Below are positions 24,416-33,245 of a stretch of 64,000 nt of DNA, piece after piece; the stretch's first letter is position 1, and every line of letters starts with the position of its first letter. Position numbers and translations under genes: made by a program. The DNA is taken from NCBI RefSeq assembly GCF_024206475.1, contig NZ_JAMBPR010000004.1, positions 1-64,000 on the forward strand. The letters run 5' to 3'. This stretch comes from Paraburkholderia sp. CNPSo 3274 (GTDB lineage: Bacteria > Pseudomonadota > Gammaproteobacteria > Burkholderiales > Burkholderiaceae). The notes under the pieces were generated by a model. The model did no database searches, had not been told where the DNA came from, and worked only from the letters and a program-made list of their open reading frames with translations.

Positions 24416-27025
24416 ATGTCTCAATCGCATTCTTCGCGCGCGGCGCGCGCCTTCGGGGCGCTGCGCCGCCGTGCCGGTGCCCTGCACCTGCAGCGCTTTG
24501 TCGCGCCGGTGTTCGCGCTCGGCATCTGCGCGCTGCTGCTAGTCGTCTTCCAGCACCTCTCGCGCACGGTCGACTACCACTCGGTGATCCGCCAGCTCTG
24601 GACGCTCACGCCGGCGCAATGGGCCGGCGCGCTCGCCGCCACGGTCGTGAGCTTCGTCGCGCTGGTCGGACGCGACGCCGTGGGCCTGCGCTACCTGGGC
24701 GCACGCGTCTCGCGCGGCGCGCTATGGGCCGGCGCGATCGCCGGCTCGGCGCTCGGCAACGTCACCGGCTTCGGCGCGCTCACGGGCGGCGCCGTGCGCT
24801 GCCGCGTGTATGGCGGCGCGGGCGTCACCGCCGCGCAGATCGGCCGCATGACGGTGTTCACGAGCGTCACGCTCGCCCTCGCGCTCGTGCTCATGACCGC
24901 GCTCGGCATGGTGGGCGCCGCCGGCACGCTCTCCGGTCTGCTGCATCTCTCGCCCGACGAGCTACGCCTGACCGGCGGCGTGGTGCTCGGCTGCGGCGCG
25001 GTGATGGTCATCCTTTGCCCGCCAAGCGCGCGCGAGATCGAGCCGTTCGGCCGCGCCTGGCTGCGCTTTTCGGTGCCGGCGCGGCGCGACCTCGTCGCGC
25101 AGTTGCTGCTGGCCGCGCTCGACGTGATCGGCGCCGGGCTCGCGCTCTGGTCGGTCATGCCGCATGCGCTCCTCGGCTTCACCGACTTCCTCACTGTTTA
25201 TTGCGCCGCCATGCTGCTCGGCCTGCTCGGCCACACGCCCGGCGGCATCGGCGTGTTCGAAGCCGCGATGGTCTACGCACTCGGCCCGAGCGTGCCCACC
25301 TCGAAGGTACTTGCCGCGCTGCTCGCCTATCGCGCGATCTACTTCGGCGCGCCGCTCGCGCTCGCAGCGGCTGTGCTCGCCGTATTCGAAGGCCGCGCGC
25401 TCAAGACACCGCTCAGCGCCCGCTTTGCGAAGCGCGGCGCCGACGGCGTCTCGCAACTCGCACCGCTCTTCCTCGCCATCGTGACGTTCGTGACCGGCAG
25501 CATGCTCGTGATCTCGGGCGCCACGCCCGCGTTCTCCAAGCGCATCGCGCTGCTGCAAACCATCGTGCCGCTCTGGGTGCTCGAAAGCTCGCAGTTGATG
25601 GGCAGCCTCTTCGGCGTGCTGCTCCTCTTCATCGCGCGCGGTCTGCTGCGGCGTCTGGACGCCGCCTGGTGGCTCGCGCTCGTGATCGCCGTGGCCAATC
25701 TCGCACTCTCGCTCGCCAAGGGCCTCGCCTTCGTCGAAGCGGGCGTACTGTGCGTGCTGATCGTGCTGCTCCTTGGCACGCGCAGGCGCTTCAATCGCCA
25801 TTCGTCGATGTTCACCGAGCGATTCACGCCGGCCTGGCTCGCCTCGGTCGGCTGCGTGATCGCGCTCGCCGTGTGGGTGCTGCTGTTCGCGTTCCGCGAC
25901 GTGCAGTATTCGCAAAATCTCTGGTGGCAATTCGCCTTCCACAGCCGCGCCCCGCGCGCATTGCGCGCCACGCTCGGCGCCGGCGTGTTCGCCGCCGCGC
26001 TCGCATTGTGGCAATTGCTGCGCCCCGCCGCCGGCCGCTTCGTGATGCCCCCGAGCGAAGACCTCGAAGAGGCCGGGCGTATCGTGCGCGCGCAGGAGCG
26101 CAGCGACGCGGGCCTCGCGCTGATGGGCGACAAGAGCTTCCTGTTTTCCGCCTCGCGCAAGGCTTTCCTGATGTACGCAAAGCGTGGCCGCACGTGGGCG
26201 GCGCTGCACGATCCGGTCGGCCCGCGCGAAGAGTGGCCCGCGCTGATCCGCGAATTCGTCACGCTCGCGCACGCGCACAACGGCCGCGCGGCGTTCTACC
26301 AGGTGCGCGCCGACGCGCTGCCGCTCTATCTCGACGCCGGCCTCACGCTGATGAAGCTCGGCGAGGAAGCGCGCGTGATGCTGCAGGAATTCGATCTCAA
26401 GGGTCCGCAGCGCGCGCATCTGCGCTACGCGCTCAAGCGCGGCGAACGCGATGGCTTTTCGATCGAACATATCGAGCCCACGCAGATGGGCGCGAGCCTG
26501 CCGGTGCTGCGCGCGATCTCCGACGCCTGGCTGCAGGACCGCGAAGCGCGCGAAAAGAGCTTCTCGGTGGCCGCGTTCGACGACGACTATCTCGCCGCGC
26601 AGTCCGTGTTGCTCATCCGCCAGAACGGCGAGCCGCTCGCCTTCGTCACCTTCATGACGACCGATCTGAACACCGACGCAACGGTGGGCGTGATGCGCCA
26701 TTTGCCGGGCGCCTCGCCCTACGCGATGGAGTATCTGTTCACGCAGCTCGCGCTGCATCTGAAGGGCGCCGGCTACCAGTCGCTCTCGCTCGGCATGGCC
26801 CCGCTCTCGGGCATGGGTCCCACGCCGCTCGCTTCGTCGTGGCACCGGCTCGCGGGCTTCATCTGGCGCTTCGGCGGGCGCTTCTATAACTTCCGGGGGC
26901 TGCGCGGCTTCAAGAACAAGTTCGCGCCGCGCTGGGAACCACGCTATCTGGCCGCCTCGGGCTCGATCAGCGTGTTCATCACCCTCGCCGATCTATCGCT
27001 GCTGGCAGGAGGCTGGCGCTCATGA
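24416..27025 (+). CDS. mprF: Bifunctional lysylphosphatidylglycerol flippase/synthetase
   Basis: An 869-residue inner-membrane protein. About 14 hydrophobic segments in the first 545 residues form the flippase part (for example GFGALTGGAVRCRVYGGAGV and LGLLGHTPGGIGVFEAAMVY), followed by a cytosolic GNAT-like DUF2156 synthase domain (SFLFSASRKAFLMYAKRGRT, later SLGMAPLSGMGPTPLAS near the end). It transfers lysine from Lys-tRNA to phosphatidylglycerol and flips the product, lowering the negative surface charge and protecting against cationic peptides. The next gene overlaps its stop by four bases, giving an mprF-acvB operon. Confidence 0.95.
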   Translation: MSQSHSSRAARAFGALRRRAGALHLQRFVAPVFALGICALLLVVFQHLSRTVDYHSVIRQLWTLTPAQWAGALAATVVSFVALVGRDAVGLRYLGARVSRGALWAGAIAGSALGNVTGFGALTGGAVRCRVYGGAGVTAAQIGRMTVFTSVTLALALVLMTALGMVGAAGTLSGLLHLSPDELRLTGGVVLGCGAVMVILCPPSAREIEPFGRAWLRFSVPARRDLVAQLLLAALDVIGAGLALWSVMPHALLGFTDFLTVYCAAMLLGLLGHTPGGIGVFEAAMVYALGPSVPTSKVLAALLAYRAIYFGAPLALAAAVLAVFEGRALKTPLSARFAKRGADGVSQLAPLFLAIVTFVTGSMLVISGATPAFSKRIALLQTIVPLWVLESSQLMGSLFGVLLLFIARGLLRRLDAAWWLALVIAVANLALSLAKGLAFVEAGVLCVLIVLLLGTRRRFNRHSSMFTERFTPAWLASVGCVIALAVWVLLFAFRDVQYSQNLWWQFAFHSRAPRALRATLGAGVFAAALALWQLLRPAAGRFVMPPSEDLEEAGRIVRAQERSDAGLALMGDKSFLFSASRKAFLMYAKRGRTWAALHDPVGPREEWPALIREFVTLAHAHNGRAAFYQVRADALPLYLDAGLTLMKLGEEARVMLQEFDLKGPQRAHLRYALKRGERDGFSIEHIEPTQMGASLPVLRAISDAWLQDREAREKSFSVAAFDDDYLAAQSVLLIRQNGEPLAFVTFMTTDLNTDATVGVMRHLPGASPYAMEYLFTQLALHLKGAGYQSLSLGMAPLSGMGPTPLASSWHRLAGFIWRFGGRFYNFRGLRGFKNKFAPRWEPRYLAASGSISVFITLADLSLLAGGWRS

Positions 27026-28395
27026 CATTCCGTATTCCCAGGCTGCCGCGCATTGCAGGCACGGCAGCGGGCGCCGCTGTGCTCGCATTTTTCACGGCTC
27101 ACGCCACCGCGGCTTCGACGGCCGCCTCGACGCCCGCTGCCGCCGCGACGATGCACGTTTCCGGCGGCCGTTACGGCGAAGTCGCGGTGACGAAACCGAG
27201 TGGCGCGATGCGCGGCTTCACCGTGCTGTTCTCGGCGGACCAGCACTGGAGCGCCGCCGACCAGACGCGCGCCGACGCACTCGCGCAGCATGGCGCGCTC
27301 GTCGTCGGCGTGGATACGGAGCGCTATGCGCAGAACCTCGCCGCCGCGAAGAACGAGACCTGCCACAAGCTCTACGGCGACGCCGAAGCGCTGAGCCACC
27401 AGCTCGAACGGCAGCTAGGGGCCAACGAGTACTACGCGCCGATCGCCATCGGCAGCGGCGAAGGTGCGCTCATCGCACAGCGCATGCTCTCGCAGGCGCC
27501 CGCGAACACGATGGCGGGCGCCGTGTCGCTCGATCCGGCCGCGCAGCTCGACGCGCGCTTCGCACCCTGCCCGGCCGACCCCACGCTCTCGCGCGGCAAT
27601 GGCCTGCCCGGTTTCTTCGAGCAGGGTGTGACGACGAAAGATGCGCGCGCAACCCGTTCTGACGCACCGCGCACCTTCGCCCCCAGCGTTGCCGACGCCG
27701 ACAAGATCGTTGCGCTTACATCGAATCACCTGCGCGTCGCGACGGAAAGCGAAGAGGACGTGTCGGACCTGCCGCTCGTCGAACTGCCCGCGGCGCATCC
27801 CACCGACATGCTCGCGGTGGTGATCTCGGGCGACGGCGGCTGGCGCGATCTCGACAAGACGATTGCAGAAGCGCTGCAAAAGCAGGGTATTTCGGTGATC
27901 GGCTGGGATGCGCTGCGTTACTTCTGGAGCGAAAGGACTCCGGCACAAACGAGCCACGATCTCGCACGCGTGCTGAAGACCTATGGCTCGCGCTGGCATG
28001 CGCAGCACATCGCGCTCGTGGGCTACTCGTTTGGCGCGGACGTGATGCCGTTCGCCTACAACCGTCTGCCCGACGCGTTGCGCGCGAAGGTGTCGTACAT
28101 GTCGCTGCTCGGCTTCGCGCCGGACGCCGACTTCCAGATTCGTGTGACGGGCTGGCTCGGCATGCCCGCCAGTGACAAGGCCTTGCAGGTACGCCCGGAA
28201 CTCGCGAAGGTGCCGCCTTCGATCGTGCAATGCGTGTATGGCGCGGGCGAGAAAGACACGCTGTGCCCGGCGCTCGTGAATACCGGCATCGACGTCGTCA
28301 AGACGAGCGGCGATCACCACTTCGACGGCGACTACAACACGCTCGCGGGGAAGATCATCGCGGGGTGGAAGAAGGAGATCGCGGCGCGGGGCTGA
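27022..28395 (+). CDS. acvB: AcvB/VirJ-family periplasmic protein
   Basis: A 457-residue exported protein: hydrophobic leader MTFRIPRLPRIAGTAAGAAV, then two alpha/beta-hydrolase-like halves. The second (VirJ) half has GDGGWRDLDKTIAEALQKQG and the nucleophile elbow GYSFGADVMPF with a Ser in G-x-S-x-G, and ends with SGDHHFDGDY carrying the probable catalytic His. Agrobacterium AcvB hydrolyses lysyl-phosphatidylglycerol made by the MprF homologue LpiA, and the two genes are paired there as here (ATGA overlap). It probably works in the periplasm to balance LPG levels. Confidence 0.93.
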   Translation: MTFRIPRLPRIAGTAAGAAVLAFFTAHATAASTAASTPAAAATMHVSGGRYGEVAVTKPSGAMRGFTVLFSADQHWSAADQTRADALAQHGALVVGVDTERYAQNLAAAKNETCHKLYGDAEALSHQLERQLGANEYYAPIAIGSGEGALIAQRMLSQAPANTMAGAVSLDPAAQLDARFAPCPADPTLSRGNGLPGFFEQGVTTKDARATRSDAPRTFAPSVADADKIVALTSNHLRVATESEEDVSDLPLVELPAAHPTDMLAVVISGDGGWRDLDKTIAEALQKQGISVIGWDALRYFWSERTPAQTSHDLARVLKTYGSRWHAQHIALVGYSFGADVMPFAYNRLPDALRAKVSYMSLLGFAPDADFQIRVTGWLGMPASDKALQVRPELAKVPPSIVQCVYGAGEKDTLCPALVNTGIDVVKTSGDHHFDGDYNTLAGKIIAGWKKEIAARG

Positions 28396-28411
28396 GGGAG
28401 CGAGCCGCCCC

Positions 28412-28675
28412 TCACTTCCTCCCCACGAGATACTGCACGCCCTGCGGCCCGTAGCGCTCGGCGTGCGGCAGGTTGGCGGCGAGATGAAACACGTCGCCGG
28501 CCTTGTAGTGCCGCTCCTCGTCGCCCACGCGGATGTGCAGTTCGCCCTCGATGACCAGCGCCTTCGCTTCGAACGGATGCGAATGGACCTCCATGACGCC
28601 GGCTTCGCGCGTCACGACAACGGGCTCGGGAAAGCCTTCGTCGGTCAGGCTGCGGATGAATGCTTCGCGCTGCAT
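28412..28675 (-). CDS. Single-domain cupin protein
   Basis: An 87-residue cupin. The two conserved motifs are visible: G-MEVHSHPFEAKALVIEGE (metal-binding His-x-His and Glu) and YKAGDVFHLAANLPHAER (with the second-motif His). Such one-domain cupins bind a metal ion and may act as small dioxygenases, isomerases or sensors; the substrate here is unknown. The ATG at 28675 follows GGAG; a longer frame to 28861 is rejected since it adds basic low-quality sequence. It is convergent with acvB, only 16 bases apart. Confidence 0.9.
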   Translation of the reverse strand: MQREAFIRSLTDEGFPEPVVVTREAGVMEVHSHPFEAKALVIEGELHIRVGDEERHYKAGDVFHLAANLPHAERYGPQGVQYLVGRK

Positions 28676-28874
28676 GATTCGTCTCCTCGTTCGACGGCGT
28701 CGACCCACCGGCAGCCAGTTTGGCACGCGCACCGAGGCGCTGCACGACCTCGCTTCCTGCGGGGCCGCCAACTCGCGCGCAAAAATGCCGGTCAACCTTT
28801 CATTCAAATCAACCTGAAAGGTTTTAGAAAAATTTCCCATTACATTACCAAATGCTTTCAACTATAACGACATC

Positions 28875-28941
28875 ACATGTCGCGATTTCCGCTATCTCGC
28901 GCATGCCTCAGCCCGCCTGGCCTAGCCGGCGGGCTTTTTTT
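28875..28941 (+). ncRNA. Candidate small RNA, about 67 bases
   Basis: A promoter-like pair, TTACAT (28840-28845) and TATAAC (28863-28868), spaced 17 bases, is followed about 40 bases later by an intrinsic terminator (28910-28941) and by no ORF. The nearest upstream plus-strand gene, acvB, ends 515 bases earlier with an antisense gene between. The terminator could instead catch acvB read-through. Confidence 0.4.
28910..28941 (+). terminator. Orphan intrinsic terminator
   Basis: An eight-base stem AGCCCGCC (28910-28917) with GGCGGGCT (28928-28935) is followed by a run of seven T. Confidence 0.85.
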
Positions 28942-29037
28942 CTGGCGCGCGCGGCATCGATCTCAAGCTTTCAAAAACCATACTCATCAATGCTCAGAGC
29001 TAGTGGAAGCCCTGAGATGTCTTCCGCTTGACTTCGT

Positions 29038-29051
29038 TGATATATTACATA
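29038..29051. promoter_or_regulatory. Putative GntR operator upstream of second OxlT-like gene
   Basis: Read on the minus strand this is TATGTAATATATCA, which differs at one base from TATGTGATATATCA in the two copies near frc and the GntR gene. It lies 103 bases before the transporter start codon, similar to the distance at frc. Confidence 0.55.
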
Positions 29052-29154
29052 TTGTGTAAACGACTGTCAGCTAAACGACAGGATTCGTGGCTGCGATTCG
29101 GGCAAACACCGTCTCTCGCAGAAGACCATTCATTCGAAGAAACCGGAGACACAC

Positions 29155-30498
29155 ATGGAGCATCGGCAAGGAGGGGCGTCGCGATTCGCGTCGCCGTGGA
29201 CGCAACTCGTGTTCGGCGTCATCTGTATGGCGATGATCGCGAACATGCAGTACGGCTGGACGCTGTTCGTCAATCCGATCAACGAACAGTACCACTGGGG
29301 GCGCGCCGCGATTCAGGTCGCGTTCACGATCTTCGTCGTCACCGAAACCTGGCTCGTGCCCGTGGAAGGCTGGCTCGTCGACAAGTATGGGCCGCGTCCG
29401 GTGGTCGTGAGCGGCGGGCTGTTGTGCGCGGTTGCCTGGGTGCTCAATTCGGTCGCGGCGTCGCTGCCTGTGCTCTATCTCGCGGCAGCAATCGGCGGGC
29501 TCGGCGCTGGGGCCGTTTATGGCACGTGCGTCGGCAACGCGCTCAAGTGGTTTCCGAACCGTCGCGGGCTCGCGGCCGGCATCACGGCAGCGGGCTTCGG
29601 AGCGGGGTCGGCGGCGACCGTCGTGCCTATCGCCAACATGATCAAGAGCAGCGGATATGAGTCCACCTTCCTCTGGTTCGGTCTGGGGCAAGGGATCGTC
29701 GTGCTCGTGCTCGGCTTCGCGCTCAGCGCGCCCGCCTCGCACGGCGTCGCCGCGGCGAAACGCGCCATTGGTCAAATGGGACACGCGGCGAAGCAAGTCG
29801 CGCAGAGTGCGAGCGCCGTCTACAACGCGAGTCCGCGCGAGGTGATTGCGTCGCCCATCTTCTGGGTGATGTACGCCATGTTCGTGATGATGGCTGCAGG
29901 CGGCCTGATGGCGACCGCGCAGCTCGGCCCCATCGCGAAGGACTTCGGCCTGCACGACTCGCCCGTTTCGCTGCTCGGCCTCACGCTCCCCGCACTCACG
30001 TTCGCGCTCACCATCGACCGCGTGCTCAACGGTCTCACGCGGCCCTTCTTCGGCTGGGTATCGGACCGCATTGGCCGCGAGAACACGATGTTCATCGCGT
30101 TCGGCATCGAGGCGGTCGGCATCGTGCTGCTCTCGCAATACGGTCACAGCCCGATGGCGTTCGTCGTGCTCACGGGCATCGTGTTCTTCGCATGGGGCGA
30201 GATCTACAGCCTCTTTCCCGCCACCTGCGGCGACACCTTCGGATCGAAGTTCGCCGCGACCAACGCGGGTCTGCTCTACACCGCGAAGGGCACGGCCGCG
30301 CTGCTCGTGCCGTTCACGAGTGTGATCACCGCTGCAACCGGCAGCTGGCACGCGGTATTCATGCTCGCCTCGGGTATGGCAGCGGTCGCCGCCCTGCTCG
30401 CCGTATTCGTGCTCAAGCCATTGCGCGAGGCCCATCGGCAAAAGCATGCGGAACCGGCGACCAACTTCACGTATGGCAGCCCGCTCGTACAGGACTGA
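29155..30498 (+). CDS. OFA-family MFS transporter (oxalate/formate antiporter-like), second copy
   Basis: A 447-residue, 12-span paralogue of the transporter at 14235, sharing TWLVPVEGWLVDKYGPRPVV, GTCVGNALKWFPNRRGLAAG, GFGAGSAATVVPIANMI and TRPFFGWVSDRIGREN. GGAGA precedes the ATG. It probably exchanges oxalate with formate or carries a related carboxylate. The central cytoplasmic loop differs from the first copy (AKRAIGQMGHAAKQVAQSAS) and is longer. A site like the frc/GntR operator lies upstream, so this copy, rather than the LysR-linked one, may be the partner of frc. Confidence 0.92.
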   Translation: MEHRQGGASRFASPWTQLVFGVICMAMIANMQYGWTLFVNPINEQYHWGRAAIQVAFTIFVVTETWLVPVEGWLVDKYGPRPVVVSGGLLCAVAWVLNSVAASLPVLYLAAAIGGLGAGAVYGTCVGNALKWFPNRRGLAAGITAAGFGAGSAATVVPIANMIKSSGYESTFLWFGLGQGIVVLVLGFALSAPASHGVAAAKRAIGQMGHAAKQVAQSASAVYNASPREVIASPIFWVMYAMFVMMAAGGLMATAQLGPIAKDFGLHDSPVSLLGLTLPALTFALTIDRVLNGLTRPFFGWVSDRIGRENTMFIAFGIEAVGIVLLSQYGHSPMAFVVLTGIVFFAWGEIYSLFPATCGDTFGSKFAATNAGLLYTAKGTAALLVPFTSVITAATGSWHAVFMLASGMAAVAALLAVFVLKPLREAHRQKHAEPATNFTYGSPLVQD

Positions 30499-30521
30499 GC
30501 CGTCTCATCTCGCGAAACCAT

Positions 30522-30547
30522 AAAAAAACGCCGGCGTGAGCCGGCGT
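30522..30547 (-). terminator. Intrinsic terminator of ahpF
   Basis: An eight-base perfect stem (30528-30535 with 30540-30547) with a four-base loop is followed on the minus strand by seven T. It lies 27 bases after the ahpF stop and also separates it from the convergent transporter gene. Confidence 0.9.
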
Positions 30548-30573
30548 AAAGAGAGACTGCTCTAAACCTTTGC

Positions 30574-32175
30574 TCAGGCGACCACAGGCGCTGCCTTCGC
30601 GTCCTCTTCCTGCTCCACGGAGGAGCGGATCAGGTAGTCGAATGCGCCGAGCGAGGCCTTCGCGCCTTCGCCCACGGCGATCACGATCTGCTTGAACGGC
30701 ACGGTCGTCACGTCACCCGCGGCGAACACGCCCGGCACGGACGTCTGGCCCTTCGCGTCCACTTCGATCTCGCCGTGCTTCGACAGCGCCACGGTGCCCT
30801 TCAAGAACTCGGTGTTCGGCACGAGGCCGATTTGCACGAACACGCCTTCGAGTTCGAGATGATGCTTCTCGCTCGACGTGCGCTCGAGCCAGGCGAGACC
30901 CGTGACCTTCTGGCCGTCGCCGGAAATCTCCGTGGTTTGCGCGTTCACGTGCACCGTGACGTTCGGCAGGCTGCGCAGCTTGCGTTGCAGCACTTCGTCC
31001 GCACGCAGTTGCGCGCCGAATTCGAGCAGCGTGACTTGGCTCACGATACCGGCCAGGTCGATCGCCGCTTCCACGCCCGAGTTGCCGCCGCCGATCACCG
31101 CCACGCGCTTGCCCTTGAAGAGCGGGCCGTCGCAGTGCGGGCAGTAGGCCACGCCCTTGTTCTTGTACTGCTGCTCACCCGGCACATCGACATTGCGCCA
31201 GCGCGCACCCGTTGCGAGCACGACGCTCTTCGCGCGCAGCGTCGCGCCGCTTTGCGTGCGCACTTCGAAGCCATTGCCCGAAGGCACGAGCGCTTCGGCG
31301 CGCTGCAGATTCATGATGTCGACGTCATAAGCGCGCACGTGCTGCTCCAGCGCCGTGGCGAACTTCGGCCCTTCCGTTTCCGTGACCGAGACGAAGTTCT
31401 CGATCGACATCGTGTCGAGCACCTGGCCGCCGAAGCGTTCGGCGAGCACGCCGGTGCGAATGCCCTTGCGCGCCGCGTAAATCGCAGCCGCAGCGCCTGC
31501 GGGGCCGCCGCCGACGATGAGCATGTCGAAAATATCCTTCTGGTTCAGCTTCTCGGCGGCACGCGACGATGCGCCGGTGTCGAGCTTCGCGAGAATCTCT
31601 TCCACGCCCATGCGGCCCTGGCCGAACACTTCGCCATTCAGGTAGAGGGTCGGCACGGCCATGATCTGGCGCTTCTCGACTTCGTCCTGATACAGCGCGC
31701 CGTCGATAGTGACGATCTGCACGTTCGGGTTGAGCGCAGCCATCGCGTTGATCGACTGCACGACTTCCGGGCAGTTCTGGCACGACAGCGACATATAGAC
31801 TTCGAACGAGAACACGCCGTCGAGCGCCTTCACCTGTTCAATCGTGTCGTTCTCGAGCTTGACCGGGTGGCCGCCCACCTGGAGCAGCGCCAGCACGAGC
31901 GACGTGAATTCGTGGCCCATCGGAATGCCCGCGAACGTGACCTTCACGTCGGAGTTCGCGCGCTTGATGTCGAACGAAGGGGTACGCGCGTCGCCGGCTG
32001 CGGCGCCACGGCGTTCTTCGTAGGAGATGCGATTCGAGAGCGATGCGATGTCCTGCAGCAGTTGCTTCAGTTCTTGCGACTTCTCGCCATCGTCCAGGTA
32101 CGCAACGATCTCGATCGACTGCGTGACTTTTTCGAGGTAGCTTTTGAGTTGATCTTTGAGGTTGGCGTCGAGCAT
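30574..32175 (-). CDS. ahpF: Alkyl hydroperoxide reductase subunit F
   Basis: A 533-residue flavoprotein disulfide reductase that passes electrons from NADH to AhpC. The N-terminal double thioredoxin fold has its redox pair at Cys132/Cys135 (SCQNCPE). FAD is bound at GGGPAG (222-227), the second redox pair is Cys345/Cys348 in YCPHCDG, and the NADH motif is GGGNSG. Length and order match AhpF rather than thioredoxin reductase. It follows ahpC by about 195 bases with a GC-rich hairpin in between. The ATG at 32175 has only a weak ribosome site. Confidence 0.97.
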   Translation of the reverse strand: MLDANLKDQLKSYLEKVTQSIEIVAYLDDGEKSQELKQLLQDIASLSNRISYEERRGAAAGDARTPSFDIKRANSDVKVTFAGIPMGHEFTSLVLALLQVGGHPVKLENDTIEQVKALDGVFSFEVYMSLSCQNCPEVVQSINAMAALNPNVQIVTIDGALYQDEVEKRQIMAVPTLYLNGEVFGQGRMGVEEILAKLDTGASSRAAEKLNQKDIFDMLIVGGGPAGAAAAIYAARKGIRTGVLAERFGGQVLDTMSIENFVSVTETEGPKFATALEQHVRAYDVDIMNLQRAEALVPSGNGFEVRTQSGATLRAKSVVLATGARWRNVDVPGEQQYKNKGVAYCPHCDGPLFKGKRVAVIGGGNSGVEAAIDLAGIVSQVTLLEFGAQLRADEVLQRKLRSLPNVTVHVNAQTTEISGDGQKVTGLAWLERTSSEKHHLELEGVFVQIGLVPNTEFLKGTVALSKHGEIEVDAKGQTSVPGVFAAGDVTTVPFKQIVIAVGEGAKASLGAFDYLIRSSVEQEEDAKAAPVVA

Positions 32176-32270
32176 GGCTTTTTTTCCGGCTAGAGAAGAA
32201 GCGGGGGAATTCTAAGTATTGCCTGGCAATTTCGCCGTTCCGCTTATGGCAGTAAGAGGCGAACAGGGTA

Positions 32271-32308
32271 CCCGGGCCGCGGCCGCGGCCGCGTGGGCGC
32301 GGCCCGGG
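32271..32308 (-). other. GC-rich hairpin between ahpC and ahpF
   Basis: An 11-base perfect stem (32271-32281 with 32298-32308) encloses a 16-base loop that is itself GCCGCGG-rich. There is no T run, so it is more likely an mRNA processing or stability element setting the ahpC:ahpF ratio than a full terminator. Confidence 0.55.
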
Positions 32309-32369
32309 GATACAGCTAGTCAGACTTCGGCGTCATGCGATCAGGGCGATCGCATTGATACTGCGACGC

Positions 32370-32933
32370 TTAGATCTTGCCGACGAGGTCGAGCGACGGC
32401 TTGAGCGTTTCAGCGCCCGGCGTCCACTTGGCGGGGCAAACTTCACCCGGGTGCGATGCCACGTACTGGGCGGCTTGCACCTTGCGCAGCAGTTCCTTCG
32501 CGTCACGGCCGATGCCGTTGTCGTGGATTTCGCACAGCTTGATCTCGCCTTCCGGGTTGATCACGAACGTGCCGCGCAGTGCCAGACCTTCTTCTTCGAT
32601 CATCACGTCGAAGTTGCGCGTGATTGCGCCCGTCGGGTCGCCGACCAGCGGGTACTTGATCTTGGCGATCGTGTCCGACGTGTCGTGCCATGCCTTGTGC
32701 GTGAAGTGCGTGTCGGTCGACACACCGTAGACTTCAACGCCGAGCTTCTGGAATTCTGCGTACTGGTCAGCCAGGTCGCCGAGTTCCGTGGGGCACACGA
32801 AAGTGAAGTCGGCCGGGTAGAACACGACAACCGACCACTTGCCCTTGAGGTTTTCTTCAGAGACCGGAACGAACTTACCGTTGTGGTATGCGGTTGCCTT
32901 GAACGGCTTGACTTGCGTGTTAATGAGAGACAT
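32370..32933 (-). CDS. ahpC: Alkyl hydroperoxide reductase subunit C (peroxiredoxin)
   Basis: A 187-residue typical two-cysteine peroxiredoxin, identical in length to the E. coli protein. The peroxidatic cysteine is Cys47 in DFTFVCPTE and the resolving cysteine is Cys166 in [10 protein letters not shown]. It reduces hydrogen peroxide, organic peroxides and peroxynitrite in the cytosol and is recycled by AhpF, encoded next. The ATG at 32933 follows GAGGAAAC. A possible OxyR-like site lies about 95 bases upstream. Confidence 0.97.
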   Translation of the reverse strand: MSLINTQVKPFKATAYHNGKFVPVSEENLKGKWSVVVFYPADFTFVCPTELGDLADQYAEFQKLGVEVYGVSTDTHFTHKAWHDTSDTIAKIKYPLVGDPTGAITRNFDVMIEEEGLALRGTFVINPEGEIKLCEIHDNGIGRDAKELLRKVQAAQYVASHPGEVCPAKWTPGAETLKPSLDLVGKI

Positions 32934-33245
32934 GCGTTGTTTCCTCGCTCTGGGTTGGGAAAAGGTATGGACGAAGGTTACGGGAACCGCGTCCGTTTGA
33001 AAAATTGGTTGCTTTGATCGCGGGTATTGACCCTGCCTATCGGCCCCCATAGCGTCCGTCAAAGCCCGCCAGCATGGGGTTCCGCGCCCGCATCGCGCGG
33101 CCCGAGCAACCCTCGGGGCGGTGAGCATACAACGAAACTGCGACAATGCGCCTCACATGCCCGCGCTTTCATGGTGTATCCGCAATGCCTGATGCGTTAG
33201 ATGCAGGCACAACAGTGCTTCTGCAAGGGCCGCGGGTTTGCTGCG
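32934..33245. other. Intergenic region upstream of ahpC
   Basis: About 310 bases with no supported gene. It holds the ahpC promoter region and a possible redox-regulator site at 33026-33063. Confidence 0.45.
33026..33063. promoter_or_regulatory. Weak OxyR-like site upstream of ahpC
   Basis: Four half-elements ATTG, CTAT, ATAG and CAAA occur with spacers of 7, 8 and 7 bases. OxyR sites have ATAG/CTAT elements with 7-base spacers, so the outer elements and the middle spacing are imperfect. The position upstream of ahpC is what supports it. Confidence 0.25.

Larger units (their letters stand above)
28676..29154. other. 479-base intergenic region, cupin / OxlT-like gene
   Basis: No protein gene is supported. 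It contains a candidate small RNA (28875-28941), a putative GntR operator (29038-29051) and the promoter region of the OxlT-like gene. Confidence 0.5.

Noticed and set aside
24962..26845. Long minus-strand frame of 627 codons
   Set aside because: Antisense to mprF; product is Arg/Glu/His-rich with no fold signature.
30775..32193. Plus-strand frame of 472 codons
   Set aside because: Antisense to ahpF, whose motifs are all intact.
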